Positions 23,603 to 32,203 of a DNA stretch of 37,042 nucleotides are shown here, in pieces; position 1 is the stretch's first letter, and each line of letters begins with the position of its first letter. Both the position numbers and the translations under genes were made by a program. The notes under the pieces are model-generated. The model was not told where the DNA came from, searched no databases, and saw nothing but the letters and a program-made list of their open reading frames with translations. Origin of the DNA: Motiliproteus sp036960405 (GTDB taxonomy: Bacteria; Pseudomonadota; Gammaproteobacteria; Pseudomonadales; Balneatricaceae); assembly GCA_036960405.1 (NCBI GenBank), contig JBALWS010000031.1, forward strand, positions 1-37,042, read 5' to 3'.

Positions 23603-25894
23603 ATGAATAAATCTGTGACTTTGACAGCCCCTGATCTTGAGTTCGATACCCCGGCCGCAGCGCGTCTGCGCCGTTATCGTCGTTTTAAGGATCGATTGGC
23701 GACGGCGATAGTCGGCGTCGGTGGTATTAGTGTGATTGTGGCGATCATGCTGATTTTCATTTATCTGCTCTACGAAGTGATGCCGCTGTTTCATGCCGCC
23801 GAGATCGAACCCTGGCAGCATCAAGGAGCAGCTGTCGAGCCTTACGCGCGTCCGGGTGGCGATGCACCGACCTGGTACTTGACTGCCGAAGAGCAGGCCG
23901 AAGTGGGCTTACGGATCGACGCCAATGGCCTAGCCAGCTTTTTTGATACCCGCACCGGTGGGTTGATGTCACAGTATCAGCTAGGTGGCGCCAGCGCGGC
24001 ACCGGTGGCTTTTGCGTTGGGCGCGGAGGCGACGCGCAGCTTTGCGTTGGCGCATGCCGATGGCCGCCTGACGTTTGCCAAGCACCAGTACAAAGTCAGC
24101 TATCCGAATGATGTGCGCACCATCACTCCGTTGATCGATTATCCCTACGCCGATGCCGGGCTGGCGTTAGCGCCTCAGCTGGGTCAGGTCCAGCAGCTGG
24201 CGGTACGCGACAGTGAAGAACGATTGCTGGCGGTCACGTTGGATCAAGGCGGCAAGCTGATCGCCAGTCGGTTTAGCAAAGAGATTAACTTCATCACCGA
24301 AGAGGTGGAGATCAGTGCTGAACATCAAGGCTTGGACGTCGATACTGCTGGGGTCTTACGGTTATTGATCAGCCCCGATACGCGCTGGCTATTCGTGGTG
24401 CGTCAGAACGGCACCTTGACGACGGTTGACCTGCGAGACTTTGATAGCCCGGTAATCCAGCCTGCGATTCAAGCCAGTGACAGTGAACTCACCCAAGCGG
24501 AGTTTCTGCTCGGGGGGAATTCGCTGCTGCTATCCGATGCCCAGGGGCTGACCAAGCAGTGGTTTCTGGTCCGTGATCAGGATAATGACTACCGCTTGAC
24601 TGAAGTGCGTAGCTTCAGTGATCCGAGTCCGGCGCGAGTCGTGGCGTTGACGACCGAGCATCGCCGCAAGGGGTTTGTGGTGGCGGAGCAGAATGGCCTG
24701 GTCAGTTTTTATAACTCGACCGCGCACAACCGGGTACTGAGTCAGCAGCTCTCCGACCAGGGCATTAGCCAGATAGCGATGACGCCACGCGCCAATGGCT
24801 TGCTGGTCGAAGATGGTACCGGAATGATCAGCTTCTGGCAGGTCGATAACGAGCACCCCGAGGTGTCCTGGAGTTCGATCTGGCAAGAGGTCTGGTACGA
24901 AGGCTATCAGGAGCCGGATTATATCTGGCAATCGTCGGCCTCCAATGACGATTTTGAGCCCAAGTACTCGTTGGCCCCGTTAGCGTTTGGCACCCTCAAA
25001 GCGGCCTTTTACGCCATGCTACTGGCCACCCCGCTGGCGATCTGCGGCGCGATCTATACCGCATACTTTATGGCGCCTAAGCTGCGGACCAAGATCAAAC
25101 CCTTTATCGAACTGATGGAAGCGCTGCCGACCGTCATTCTGGGTTTTTTGGCCGGGCTGTGGCTAGCGCCGTTTATTGAAGACCATCTGACCAGTGTCTT
25201 TACTCTGCTGACGGTGGTGCCGCTTGGGGTGCTGCTGTTTGCTTATCTGTGGCATAACCTGCCCAAATCGATCCGCTTACGGGTTCCCGAGGGCTGGGAT
25301 GCGTTGGTGCTGATTCCTGTGATAGTGCTGTTGGCCTGGCTCTGCCTACCGTTGAGTGTTGGTATCGAAGAGTGGTTTTTTGGCGGCGATATGCGCGGTT
25401 ATATCACCCGCGATCTGGGTATCAACTTCGATCAGCGCAACGCGCTGGTGGTCGGCCTAGCGATGGGGTTTGCGGTGATCCCGACGATCTTCTCGATCAC
25501 CGAAGATGCCATTTTTAGCGTGCCGCAATCGCTCAGTAATGGCTCGTTAGCGCTGGGTGCGACACCGTGGCAGACCCTGAGTCGAGTGGTGCTACCGACC
25601 GCCAGCCCGGCGATCTTCTCGGCGGTGATGATCGGTATGGGACGCGCGGTCGGGGAAACCATGATCGTGCTGATGGCCACCGGTAACACGCCGATCATGG
25701 ATATGAATATTTTCGAAGGGATGCGGACCTTGGCGGCCAATATCGCGGTTGAGATGCCCGAATCCGAAGTCGGCAGTTCGCATTTCAGAATTCTGTTCCT
25801 CGCGGCGCTGGTGCTGTTTGGCTTCACTTTTATTGTTAACACCTTGGCCGAGCTGATCCGTCAGCGATTGCGCCGCAAGTACGGGTCACTGTGA
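23603..25894 (+). CDS. pstC: Phosphate ABC transporter permease PstC (large form)
   Basis: PstC is one of two channel subunits of the phosphate importer. At 763 residues it is more than twice the E. coli length. TM1 (about 37-57) is followed by a periplasmic region of about 400 residues with repeated beta strands (for example LLISPDTRWLFVVRQNGTLTTVDL), which looks like a propeller. The conserved permease domain occupies about 460-763, with TLKAAFYAMLLATPLAI, MEALPTVILGFLAGLWL and the ATPase-docking loop GSLALGATPWQTLSRVVLPTASPAI. No ribosome site precedes the ATG and the predicted transcript starts at it. The stop overlaps a 19-codon ORF (TGATG). Confidence 0.95.
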   Translation: MNKSVTLTAPDLEFDTPAAARLRRYRRFKDRLATAIVGVGGISVIVAIMLIFIYLLYEVMPLFHAAEIEPWQHQGAAVEPYARPGGDAPTWYLTAEEQAEVGLRIDANGLASFFDTRTGGLMSQYQLGGASAAPVAFALGAEATRSFALAHADGRLTFAKHQYKVSYPNDVRTITPLIDYPYADAGLALAPQLGQVQQLAVRDSEERLLAVTLDQGGKLIASRFSKEINFITEEVEISAEHQGLDVDTAGVLRLLISPDTRWLFVVRQNGTLTTVDLRDFDSPVIQPAIQASDSELTQAEFLLGGNSLLLSDAQGLTKQWFLVRDQDNDYRLTEVRSFSDPSPARVVALTTEHRRKGFVVAEQNGLVSFYNSTAHNRVLSQQLSDQGISQIAMTPRANGLLVEDGTGMISFWQVDNEHPEVSWSSIWQEVWYEGYQEPDYIWQSSASNDDFEPKYSLAPLAFGTLKAAFYAMLLATPLAICGAIYTAYFMAPKLRTKIKPFIELMEALPTVILGFLAGLWLAPFIEDHLTSVFTLLTVVPLGVLLFAYLWHNLPKSIRLRVPEGWDALVLIPVIVLLAWLCLPLSVGIEEWFFGGDMRGYITRDLGINFDQRNALVVGLAMGFAVIPTIFSITEDAIFSVPQSLSNGSLALGATPWQTLSRVVLPTASPAIFSAVMIGMGRAVGETMIVLMATGNTPIMDMNIFEGMRTLAANIAVEMPESEVGSSHFRILFLAALVLFGFTFIVNTLAELIRQRLRRKYGSL

Positions 25895-25953
25895 TGAGCG
25901 GTCATTGGAGAAACGGTCATTTGGGACGCTGTCATGTGAGGAACGGACGATGA
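25894..25953 (+). CDS. Candidate 19-codon coupling ORF between pstC and pstA
   Basis: An ORF of 19 codons starts with the ATG that overlaps the pstC stop (TGATG, 25892-25896). It ends in a TGA that overlaps the pstA ATG (ATGA, 25950-25953). The product would be MSGHWRNGHL-GRCHVRNGR. The DNA consists of four imperfect 15-bp units (GTCAT or related at 25901, 25916, 25931 and 25946), which keep the frame open. It could translationally couple the two permease genes so that PstC and PstA are made in equal amounts. There is no ribosome site of its own apart from reinitiation after pstC. A chance arrangement is possible. Confidence 0.4.
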   Translation: MSGHWRNGHLGRCHVRNGR

Positions 25954-27641
25954 GAGTATCGGTTAAAGAGTGGGTCAAGTCCGGACAGCCCTGGGTCTGG
26001 TTGACCGGCGGTGCGGTGGCGCTAAACGTGATTATGGTGGCTGGTTTGTTGCTGTTGATCGCGGTCCGCGGACTGGGGCATTTTTGGCCTGCTGCGGTGA
26101 TGGATGCACAGTATCCCGAGAGTGATGGCTCGGTCAGCATGATCGTTGGTGAAGTGGCCGATGTTGAGCGAGTGCCCGCTATCCAGATGCGTGAAGCCGG
26201 TTATGTGGTGGCCGACGGGGTTGAGTTTGTTCGGCGAAATCTGATCAAAGTCGGCAACCGTGATCTCAGTGGTAGCGACTTCCGCTGGGTCACCGAAGCG
26301 GAGTTGCAGCAGGTCCAATACTCCGACCTGTTGTTCGTTGCCGAGCGGCGTGAATGGGGCAACTTTTACGGTTACCTGCGTCAGCTTAAGCAAGCCGGTG
26401 AGTCGGTCGGTAGCTTTGAACCGGGTCAGCCCGATCAGCAATACGATCAGCTCTGGAGTGAGCTGCAGCAGCGGATCGAGCGAGCAGAGGCGATTCAACA
26501 GCAGATTAACGCGATCGAGAAGCATCAGATCGGGACGATCAACTCCAGGTTTGAGCGGTTGCGACTGCAACAGCGTCGATTAGAGCTTGAACAAAGCCTC
26601 AATGCTGCCGCGCAGGCCGATATCTCTGCCGAACGAGCCAGCCTAGACCTGCAATACCAGCAGCTACAGCAGCAACTGGTCGAACTGTACGGACAGATTG
26701 AACGCGATAGCTTGGTGGCCGAAGTGGCGGGTGGCCAGCGGGTGGAGATCTCGCTCAGCAAGGTGGTGCAGGCATATCGACCCAACGCGATGAATGTGCT
26801 GCAAAAAACAGGCTTTTATTTTGGCCAGCTGTGGTCGTTTATGAGCGAAGAGCCGCGCGAGGCCAACACCGAAGGCGGGGTGTTCCCGGCGATCTTCGGC
26901 ACTGTGATGATGGTGCTGTTGATGGCGATTCTGGTGACCCCGTTTGGCGTGATCGCAGCGGTGTATCTGCGCGAATACGCCAAACAGGGGCCGTTGACCC
27001 GGTTGATCCGGATCGCGGTGAATAACTTGGCCGGGGTGCCATCGATCGTATATGGCGTGTTTGGTCTCGGTTTCTTTATCTACTTTCTGGGCGGCAATAT
27101 CGACCAGCTATTCTTCCCCGAAGCGCTGCCCGCACCGACCTTTGGTACCCCCGGCTTGATGTGGGCCTCGCTGACGTTGGCGCTGCTGACCCTACCGGTG
27201 GTGATCGTCGCGACGGAGGAGGGTTTGTCGCGGATTCCTCGGGCGATTCGCGAAGGCTCGCTGGCGCTGGGTGCAACTAAGGCGGAGACGCTATGGAAGG
27301 TGGTGTTGCCGATGGCCAGTCCGGCGATGATGACCGGGGTGATTCTGGCGGTGGCGCGAGCAGCGGGCGAAGTGGCACCGCTGATGCTGGTCGGCGTCGT
27401 TAAACTGGCGCCGTCGCTGCCGCTCGATGGCAACTACCCGTTTGTCCATCTGGATCAAAAATTTATGCATCTGGGCTTTCATATCTACGACGTCGGCTTT
27501 CAGAGCCCTAATGTCGAAGCCGCTCGACCGTTGGTATACGCGACCGCGTTGCTGTTGGTGGTGGTGATCGCCCTGTTGAATATAAGCGCCGTAGCGATCC
27601 GCAATCGCTTACGGGAAAAATACAAAGCGCTTGAACACTGA
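25950..27641 (+). CDS. pstA: Phosphate ABC transporter permease PstA (large form)
   Basis: PstA pairs with PstC to form the phosphate channel. I choose ATG 25950 because GAGG lies 8 nt upstream; the longer frame begins at a TTG at 25905 inside the repeat. The 563 residues have TM1 (about 20-42), a periplasmic insert (about 45-305) with a strong coiled coil at 165-250 (QLWSELQQRIERAEAIQQQI and on), and the permease core from about 310, with TVMMVLLMAILVTPFGVIAAVYL, VPSIVYGVFGLGFF, and the docking loop GSLALGATKAETLWKVVLPMASPAM. E. coli PstA is about 296 residues, so the insert is a lineage-specific extension also known from pseudomonads. It is 14 bp from pstB. Confidence 0.95.
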   Translation: MRVSVKEWVKSGQPWVWLTGGAVALNVIMVAGLLLLIAVRGLGHFWPAAVMDAQYPESDGSVSMIVGEVADVERVPAIQMREAGYVVADGVEFVRRNLIKVGNRDLSGSDFRWVTEAELQQVQYSDLLFVAERREWGNFYGYLRQLKQAGESVGSFEPGQPDQQYDQLWSELQQRIERAEAIQQQINAIEKHQIGTINSRFERLRLQQRRLELEQSLNAAAQADISAERASLDLQYQQLQQQLVELYGQIERDSLVAEVAGGQRVEISLSKVVQAYRPNAMNVLQKTGFYFGQLWSFMSEEPREANTEGGVFPAIFGTVMMVLLMAILVTPFGVIAAVYLREYAKQGPLTRLIRIAVNNLAGVPSIVYGVFGLGFFIYFLGGNIDQLFFPEALPAPTFGTPGLMWASLTLALLTLPVVIVATEEGLSRIPRAIREGSLALGATKAETLWKVVLPMASPAMMTGVILAVARAAGEVAPLMLVGVVKLAPSLPLDGNYPFVHLDQKFMHLGFHIYDVGFQSPNVEAARPLVYATALLLVVVIALLNISAVAIRNRLREKYKALEH

Positions 27642-27655
27642 TTTGGTACCGACAG

Positions 27656-28564
27656 ATGACAACTATTTTGACACCTGAAACCGTAACACCCGAGACCATC
27701 GCACCGGATAGTGGCACTGCTGCCAAGGCTGAGAAGCCCAAGGCGCGCGGTCACAGTATCGATATCAGCTCGATTAGGAGCAGCCAAGCGAGCATGGATC
27801 TGGCGCAAGAAACCATCGCCCTAAAGGTGCGCGATCTGAACCTGTTCTATGGTGATAAGCAGGCGCTAAACGGCATCAGCATGGATATCCCTAAGAACCG
27901 GGCCACCGCGTTTATCGGCCCCAGTGGTTGCGGTAAGTCGACGTTGCTGCGCTGCTTTAACCGGATGAACGATCTGGTCGATTTCTGCCGTATCGAAGGC
28001 CAGGTGATGCTGGATAAGGAAGATATCTACCAACGTGGCGTCGAGGTGGCCGAGCTGCGTCGACGGATCGGTATGGTGTTCCAAAAGCCCAACCCCTTCC
28101 CCAAGAGCATCTACGAGAATGTGGCTTATGGGCTACGAATTCAGGGCATTAACAAGAAACGGTTGCTCGATGACACGGTCGAATGGGCGCTGCGTTCGGC
28201 GGCGTTATGGGACGAGGTGAAGGATCGCTTGCACGAGAGCGCGCTAGGGATGTCGGGCGGTCAGCAGCAACGCCTGGTGATCGCGCGTACTATTGCGGTG
28301 AAGCCCGAGGTGTTGCTGCTGGATGAGCCGGCTTCGGCGCTTGATCCGATCTCGACCCTGAAGATCGAAGAGCTGATCCACGAACTCAAGAAAGACTTTA
28401 CCATCGTCATCGTCACCCACAATATGCAGCAAGCAGCGCGCGTGTCTGACTACACCGCCTTTATGTATATGGGCGATCTGATCGAGTTTGGCGGCACCGA
28501 TGATCTGTTCACCACGCCGCAAAAGAAACAGACAGAAGATTACATTACTGGACGTTACGGTTAA
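27656..28564 (+). CDS. pstB: Phosphate ABC transporter ATPase PstB
   Basis: PstB powers phosphate import and, with PhoU, reports transport state to PhoR. The 302 residues contain Walker A GPSGCGKST (88-96), the Q loop FQKPNPFPKSIYENV typical of PstB, the signature MSGGQQQR, Walker B LLLDEPASALDP and the H loop VTHNMQQA. The first 46 residues are a T/P/A-rich extension absent from E. coli PstB; an internal ATG at residue 47 (MDLAQETIALKV) would give the classical length, but no better ribosome site is seen there. It lies between pstA and phoU in one operon. Confidence 0.97.
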   Translation: MTTILTPETVTPETIAPDSGTAAKAEKPKARGHSIDISSIRSSQASMDLAQETIALKVRDLNLFYGDKQALNGISMDIPKNRATAFIGPSGCGKSTLLRCFNRMNDLVDFCRIEGQVMLDKEDIYQRGVEVAELRRRIGMVFQKPNPFPKSIYENVAYGLRIQGINKKRLLDDTVEWALRSAALWDEVKDRLHESALGMSGGQQQRLVIARTIAVKPEVLLLDEPASALDPISTLKIEELIHELKKDFTIVIVTHNMQQAARVSDYTAFMYMGDLIEFGGTDDLFTTPQKKQTEDYITGRYG

Positions 28565-28597
28565 GCACATTTTTGCCTGACTCAGCGGCAATAACCC

Positions 28598-28615
28598 AAG
28601 CGCTAGCAAGCGCTT
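28598..28615 (+). promoter_or_regulatory. Hairpin in the pstB-phoU gap
   Basis: AAGCGCT (28598-28604) pairs with AGCGCTT (28609-28615) around the loop AGCA, in the 75-bp gap between pstB and phoU. With no T tract it is more likely an mRNA processing or stability element than a terminator; it could separate phoU expression from pstB. Confidence 0.4.
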
Positions 28616-28639
28616 AAAGAATATGAAGGTAGAGCTGAA

Positions 28640-29359
28640 ATGGCTTTCGATAAAGACGCACACACCGATCACATCTCGCAGCAGTTCAACGAAGAGTTGG
28701 AAGCGATCAAGAGCCATTTGATGACCATGGGGGGGATCGTCGAGACCCAGCTCAACCAGGCGCTCGATGCATTGGTGGATGGAGATGAGGAGCTGGCGCA
28801 GCGGGCGCTCAAGGCCGATGAGCATGTCAACGACTGGGAGCTCGAGATCGAGGAGCAGTGCACCCGGATCATCGCGCGTCGTCAGCCTGCGGCCGGAGAC
28901 CTGCGGATGATCATGGCGATCAGCCGGGCGGTGAAGGACCTGGAGCGGATTGGCGATGAATCCTCGGGGATCGCCAAGCACGCTATTACGTTGGTTGAAG
29001 AGGGTGAGTCGCCGCGCGGTTATAATGAAATTCGCCAGATCGGCAGTTTGATTCGGGAGATGGTGTCAGAGACGCTGACCGCGTTTGCCCGCTACGACGT
29101 CGAGATGGCTTACAAAGTGGCCAAGAAAGATCGCGATGTTGATGACGCCTATAAGACCGCGATGCGTTCGCTGATCACCTACATGATGGAAGATCCACGC
29201 AGTATCAGCCGGGTGTTGAACGTGATCTGGGTACTGCGCAGCCTGGAGCGGATCGGCGACCTGAGTCGCAATATTAGCCAGCACCTGATCTATCTGGTCA
29301 AGGGGGTCAACGTCAGTCACAGTACCTTGAAAGAGATCAAGCAGACTATTAATGGCTGA
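28640..29359 (+). CDS. phoU: Phosphate signalling regulator PhoU
   Basis: PhoU is a peripheral cytoplasmic protein that represses the Pho regulon in high phosphate by linking PstB to the PhoR sensor kinase. The 239 residues form two repeated three-helix bundles. Each half carries the metal-binding type motif: DLRMIMAISRAVKDLERIGDESS in the first, and the matching SRVLNVIWVLRSLERIGDLSRNISQHLIYL in the second. Length is typical. The ATG has AGGTAGAG upstream. It is the last gene of pstCAB-phoU and converges with hupA across a shared terminator. Confidence 0.97.
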   Translation: MAFDKDAHTDHISQQFNEELEAIKSHLMTMGGIVETQLNQALDALVDGDEELAQRALKADEHVNDWELEIEEQCTRIIARRQPAAGDLRMIMAISRAVKDLERIGDESSGIAKHAITLVEEGESPRGYNEIRQIGSLIREMVSETLTAFARYDVEMAYKVAKKDRDVDDAYKTAMRSLITYMMEDPRSISRVLNVIWVLRSLERIGDLSRNISQHLIYLVKGVNVSHSTLKEIKQTING

Positions 29360-29393
29360 GTCTATAAGATAGAAAGGCGTTAAAAGAGCACAA

Positions 29394-29421
29394 AAAAAGG
29401 AGCCGCTTGAGGCTCCTTTTT
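29394..29421. terminator. Bidirectional terminator between phoU and hupA
   Basis: AAAAAGGAGCC (29394-29404) pairs with GGCTCCTTTTT (29411-29421) around GCTTGA. The flanking A and T runs make it a U-tract terminator on both strands. Confidence 0.92.
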
Positions 29422-29447
29422 GGTATGGGGGTATAAGCCGACAGTGA

Positions 29448-29723
29448 TTAGCTGTTGACCGCATCCTTGAGTGCTTTGCCGGGCTTGAAGCCAACATTGT
29501 TAGCTGCAGCGATCTCGATGGTAGCACCGGTCTGAGGGTTACGACCCTGACGGGCTGCACGGTGACGCTGTTCGAAGGTACCAAAACCGATCAAGCTGAC
29601 CGAATCACCACGTGACAGTGCATCGGTGATGCTGTCGGTGATAGCGTTCAGTGCTGCTTGTGCTTCAGTCTTGGTTAAGCCCGCCTGCTCGGCGATCTGG
29701 GCAATCAGTTCAGCTTTCTGCAT
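29448..29723 (-). CDS. hupA: Nucleoid protein HU
   Basis: HU is a small dimeric histone-like protein that bends and compacts DNA. The 91 residues match the family: MQKAELIAQIAEQAGLTKTEAQ, ISLIGFGTFEQRHRAARQGRNPQTG (the DNA-grasping arm with the conserved RxGRNP) and FKPGKALKDAVN. The ATG has AGGAG 5 nt upstream, an excellent site for an abundant protein. The leader contains GGGCC/GGCCC (29755-29759/29769-29773). The choice between HupA and HupB cannot be made from sequence alone; the location near phoU-ubiCA resembles Pseudomonas hupA. Confidence 0.95.
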   Translation of the reverse strand: MQKAELIAQIAEQAGLTKTEAQAALNAITDSITDALSRGDSVSLIGFGTFEQRHRAARQGRNPQTGATIEIAAANNVGFKPGKALKDAVNS

Positions 29724-29889
29724 GTTTACTCCTGATGTTCCTTTTTGAGGGATCGGGCCATTAAATCAGGCCCTTTTAACAAAGGCAAAGCAAAATTCGG
29801 GCTATTCATGTGCTGGGATGTTGAAAGCATGCGCTAGATCAAGCATTCTCTGCGCCTCCATTGCGATTTGACACCTTAATAGGCCTGCT

Positions 29890-30429
29890 TTGACTCCGCT
29901 TCATACCCTTTCACGACAGCATCTGGCGGTGCGTTGGCGCAGCTATCGACGCACTCCTTGTCTGCAGCTAACGCGGCGCTGGCGCCACTGGCTGCTCGAT
30001 AGCGGTTCGCTGACGGCACGCTTGAAAGCGTTGTCGCAGGGGGATTTTCGGGTCGAGGTGGTGGCGCAAGGGTGGGGCCATCCGAATCTGTCCGAAGCCC
30101 GAGCCTTGAACATCGACCCTCGGCTTAAAGTGTTGGTACGCGAAGTCCGTCTGATCGGCGTTGGTCAGGCTTGGGTCCACGCGCGCAGCTTGATCCCCGC
30201 GACCACGTTGACCGGGCGTCACCGCAAACTGGCTTATCTGGGTAATCGCCCGCTGGGTGAGGTGTTGTTTAAGGATCGCTCGATGCAACGCGGAGCCATT
30301 GAAACCGCGCGGGTGCCACTCTATTCCTCTAATAGCCAAGCCTGGGCAAGGCGTTCGGTGTTTCTGCTCGACCAGAAACCGCTGCTTGTCAGCGAAGTTT
30401 TTCTCCCTCGGTTACTGCAGTTACAATAG
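29890..30429 (+). CDS. ubiC: Chorismate lyase UbiC
   Basis: UbiC converts chorismate to 4-hydroxybenzoate and pyruvate, the first committed step of ubiquinone synthesis. The 179-residue product starts at TTG, the only usable codon after an in-frame TGA at 29869, with AGG 6 nt before it; a GTG 13 codons later is the alternative. Family features are the N-terminal WLLDSGSLTARL, the active-site Arg in VLVREVRLIG, GNRPLGEVLF, and the C-terminal WARRSVFLL-KPLLVSEVFLP with the catalytic Glu. It is divergent from hupA and followed by ubiA. Confidence 0.92.
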   Translation: MTPLHTLSRQHLAVRWRSYRRTPCLQLTRRWRHWLLDSGSLTARLKALSQGDFRVEVVAQGWGHPNLSEARALNIDPRLKVLVREVRLIGVGQAWVHARSLIPATTLTGRHRKLAYLGNRPLGEVLFKDRSMQRGAIETARVPLYSSNSQAWARRSVFLLDQKPLLVSEVFLPRLLQLQ

Positions 30430-30499
30430 CGGCCAGTTCGGTGAGCCGTCAGTTGCGGCACCGAGCGTTGTCTATCATTGCTAACGGGTTCCATCAGCT

Positions 30500-31384
30500 A
30501 TGCATCACTCTTTAACTGCCATCGACCGGGACAAACTGTGGGGTTTTGCCCAGTTGATGCGGCTGGACAAACCAGTCGGGATCTATCTGTTGCTGTGGCC
30601 GACCCTATGGGCACTGTGGATTGCCGCCCAGGGACTGCCGGATTGGGATCTGTTGCTGATCTTCGTGCTGGGGGTGACGTTGATGCGTTCTGCTGGCTGC
30701 GTGATCAACGATTTTGCTGACCGTCATCTCGATGCTCATGTCGAGCGAACCCACAACCGTCCCTTACCATCGGGGCGAGTAAGCAGTCGCGAAGCGCTGA
30801 TCCTGTTTGTCAGCCTGTGCCTGGTGGCGTTTGTGTTGGTGCTGTTTACCGATCTACAGACGATTCTGTTGTCGTTTGGTGGTGTGGCGCTGGCCGCCGT
30901 GTATCCGTTTATGAAACGCTACACCTATTTTCCGCAGGTGGTGCTGGGCGCGGCGTTTTCCTGGGGCATCTTGATGGCGTTCAGTGCCCAGACCGGCGAA
31001 GTTCCGCGTCAGGCCTGGCTGATCTACTTCATCAATGTTATCTGGACAGTGGCCTTCGACACCCTCTATGCCATGACCGACCGTGAAGACGACCTGAAAA
31101 TCGGGATTAAATCGACTGCGGTGTTATTTGGCGATGCCGATAGGGTTGTCGTCGGCGTTTTGCAATTGTTGGTGTTGCTGGGGCTGCTGTTACTCGGCGG
31201 ACAGATGCAGCTGGGGCTGAGCTATTACCTTGGAGTGGTTGGCGCTGGCGGGTTATTTATTTATCAGCAGTATTTGATTCGCGAGCGCGATCCCAAAGCC
31301 TGTTTTGAAGCGTTTCTGAACAACAATTGGGTTGGATGCCTGCTGTTTTGCGGACTGTTGTTGGATTATCTGCTTGCCGGTTAG
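30500..31384 (+). CDS. ubiA: 4-hydroxybenzoate octaprenyltransferase UbiA
   Basis: UbiA is an integral membrane prenyltransferase that attaches the polyprenyl tail to 4-hydroxybenzoate. The 294 residues have about nine membrane helices. The two Asp-rich motifs that bind the Mg-diphosphate are INDFADRHLD (69-78) and DTLYAMTDREDD (about 191-202); LDKPVGIYLLLWPTLWALW (23-41) is typical. It acts directly downstream of UbiC in the pathway and lies 70 bp after it. The phoB Pho box follows its stop. Confidence 0.96.
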   Translation: MHHSLTAIDRDKLWGFAQLMRLDKPVGIYLLLWPTLWALWIAAQGLPDWDLLLIFVLGVTLMRSAGCVINDFADRHLDAHVERTHNRPLPSGRVSSREALILFVSLCLVAFVLVLFTDLQTILLSFGGVALAAVYPFMKRYTYFPQVVLGAAFSWGILMAFSAQTGEVPRQAWLIYFINVIWTVAFDTLYAMTDREDDLKIGIKSTAVLFGDADRVVVGVLQLLVLLGLLLLGGQMQLGLSYYLGVVGAGGLFIYQQYLIRERDPKACFEAFLNNNWVGCLLFCGLLLDYLLAG

Positions 31385-31412
31385 TGGCATTGTTAAAAGC
31401 AAAACGCAGTGG

Positions 31413-31446
31413 CTGTAACCTAGCTGTCATAATTGACGGTTGTAAT
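31413..31446 (+). promoter_or_regulatory. Pho box and promoter of phoB
   Basis: CTGTAAC (31413-31419) and CTGTCAT (31424-31430) are PhoB half-sites 11 bp apart. After 10 bp comes the -10 element TGTAAT (31441-31446). The predicted start of transcription is near 31453. This gives positive autoregulation of phoBR. Confidence 0.88.
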
Positions 31447-31480
31447 ACAGCGGTAATAGTCACAGTAGAGAGTTAGGCTC

Positions 31481-32167
31481 ATGTCGTTTAAGCGTGTACT
31501 GATTGTCGATGACGAAGCACCGATCCGCGAAATGCTGATGTTGGCGCTGGAGATGGCAGGCTACGAATGCCAGGACGCGTCAAATGCTCAAGAGGCGATG
31601 CTGTATGTGGTTGATAACCGCCCGGATCTGATCTTGCTGGATTGGATGATGCCCGGCACCAGTGGTCTGGAGCTGGCTCGGCGGTTGAAAAAGGATGAGC
31701 TGACCGCGGCGATCCCGATCATCATGCTGACCGCCAAGGGCGATGAGGATAACAAGGTCCTGGGGCTGGAAGCGGGTGCTGACGATTATATTACCAAGCC
31801 GTTTTCACCGCGTGAGTTGGTTGCCCGGCTCAAGGCGGTATTGCGCCGCACTTCGCCCGAGGGTGAAGACGCGATCGTCGATGTTAATGGTCTGGCGATG
31901 GACCCTATCTCGCACCGGGTGTCGGTCAATGGCAAACCACTGCAGATAGGACCAACCGAATTTAAGCTGCTTAATTTCTTTATGACCCACCAAGATCGCG
32001 CCTTTTCGCGTGGTCAGTTGCTCGACTACGTGTGGGGCGGCAACGTCTACGTCGAAGAGCGTACCGTGGATGTGCATATCCGCCGCTTACGCAAAGCGCT
32101 GGGTGAGCAGCATGCGACGCTGGTGCAGACGGTCCGGGGCATGGGTTACCGGTTTTCGAGCCAGTAA
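31481..32167 (+). CDS. phoB: Phosphate response regulator PhoB
   Basis: PhoB is the DNA-binding output of the phosphate two-component system. The 228 residues have a receiver domain with acidic pocket Asp10 and Asp11, phosphoacceptor Asp54 in LLDWMMPG, Thr84 and Lys106 (TKPF), then an OmpR-type winged helix (about 130-228) with GPTEFKLLNFFMTH and the recognition region ERTVDVHIRRLRKAL. When phosphorylated by PhoR it binds the Pho boxes found here upstream of pstS, pstC and phoB. The ATG has AGAGAG upstream. phoR follows after 36 bp. Confidence 0.98.
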   Translation: MSFKRVLIVDDEAPIREMLMLALEMAGYECQDASNAQEAMLYVVDNRPDLILLDWMMPGTSGLELARRLKKDELTAAIPIIMLTAKGDEDNKVLGLEAGADDYITKPFSPRELVARLKAVLRRTSPEGEDAIVDVNGLAMDPISHRVSVNGKPLQIGPTEFKLLNFFMTHQDRAFSRGQLLDYVWGGNVYVEERTVDVHIRRLRKALGEQHATLVQTVRGMGYRFSSQ

Positions 32168-32203
32168 CTGACTCCTTTTAAACCTACACAAGCAGGCCCG
32201 TGC

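Noticed and set aside
26022..26570. 182-codon minus-strand ORF
   Set aside because: Antisense to the pstA insert; composition and lack of ribosome site indicate a shadow.
29868..29873. Perfect TTGACA suggesting a ubiC promoter
   Set aside because: No acceptable -10 element lies 16-18 bp downstream, and the transcript would start inside the ubiC frame.
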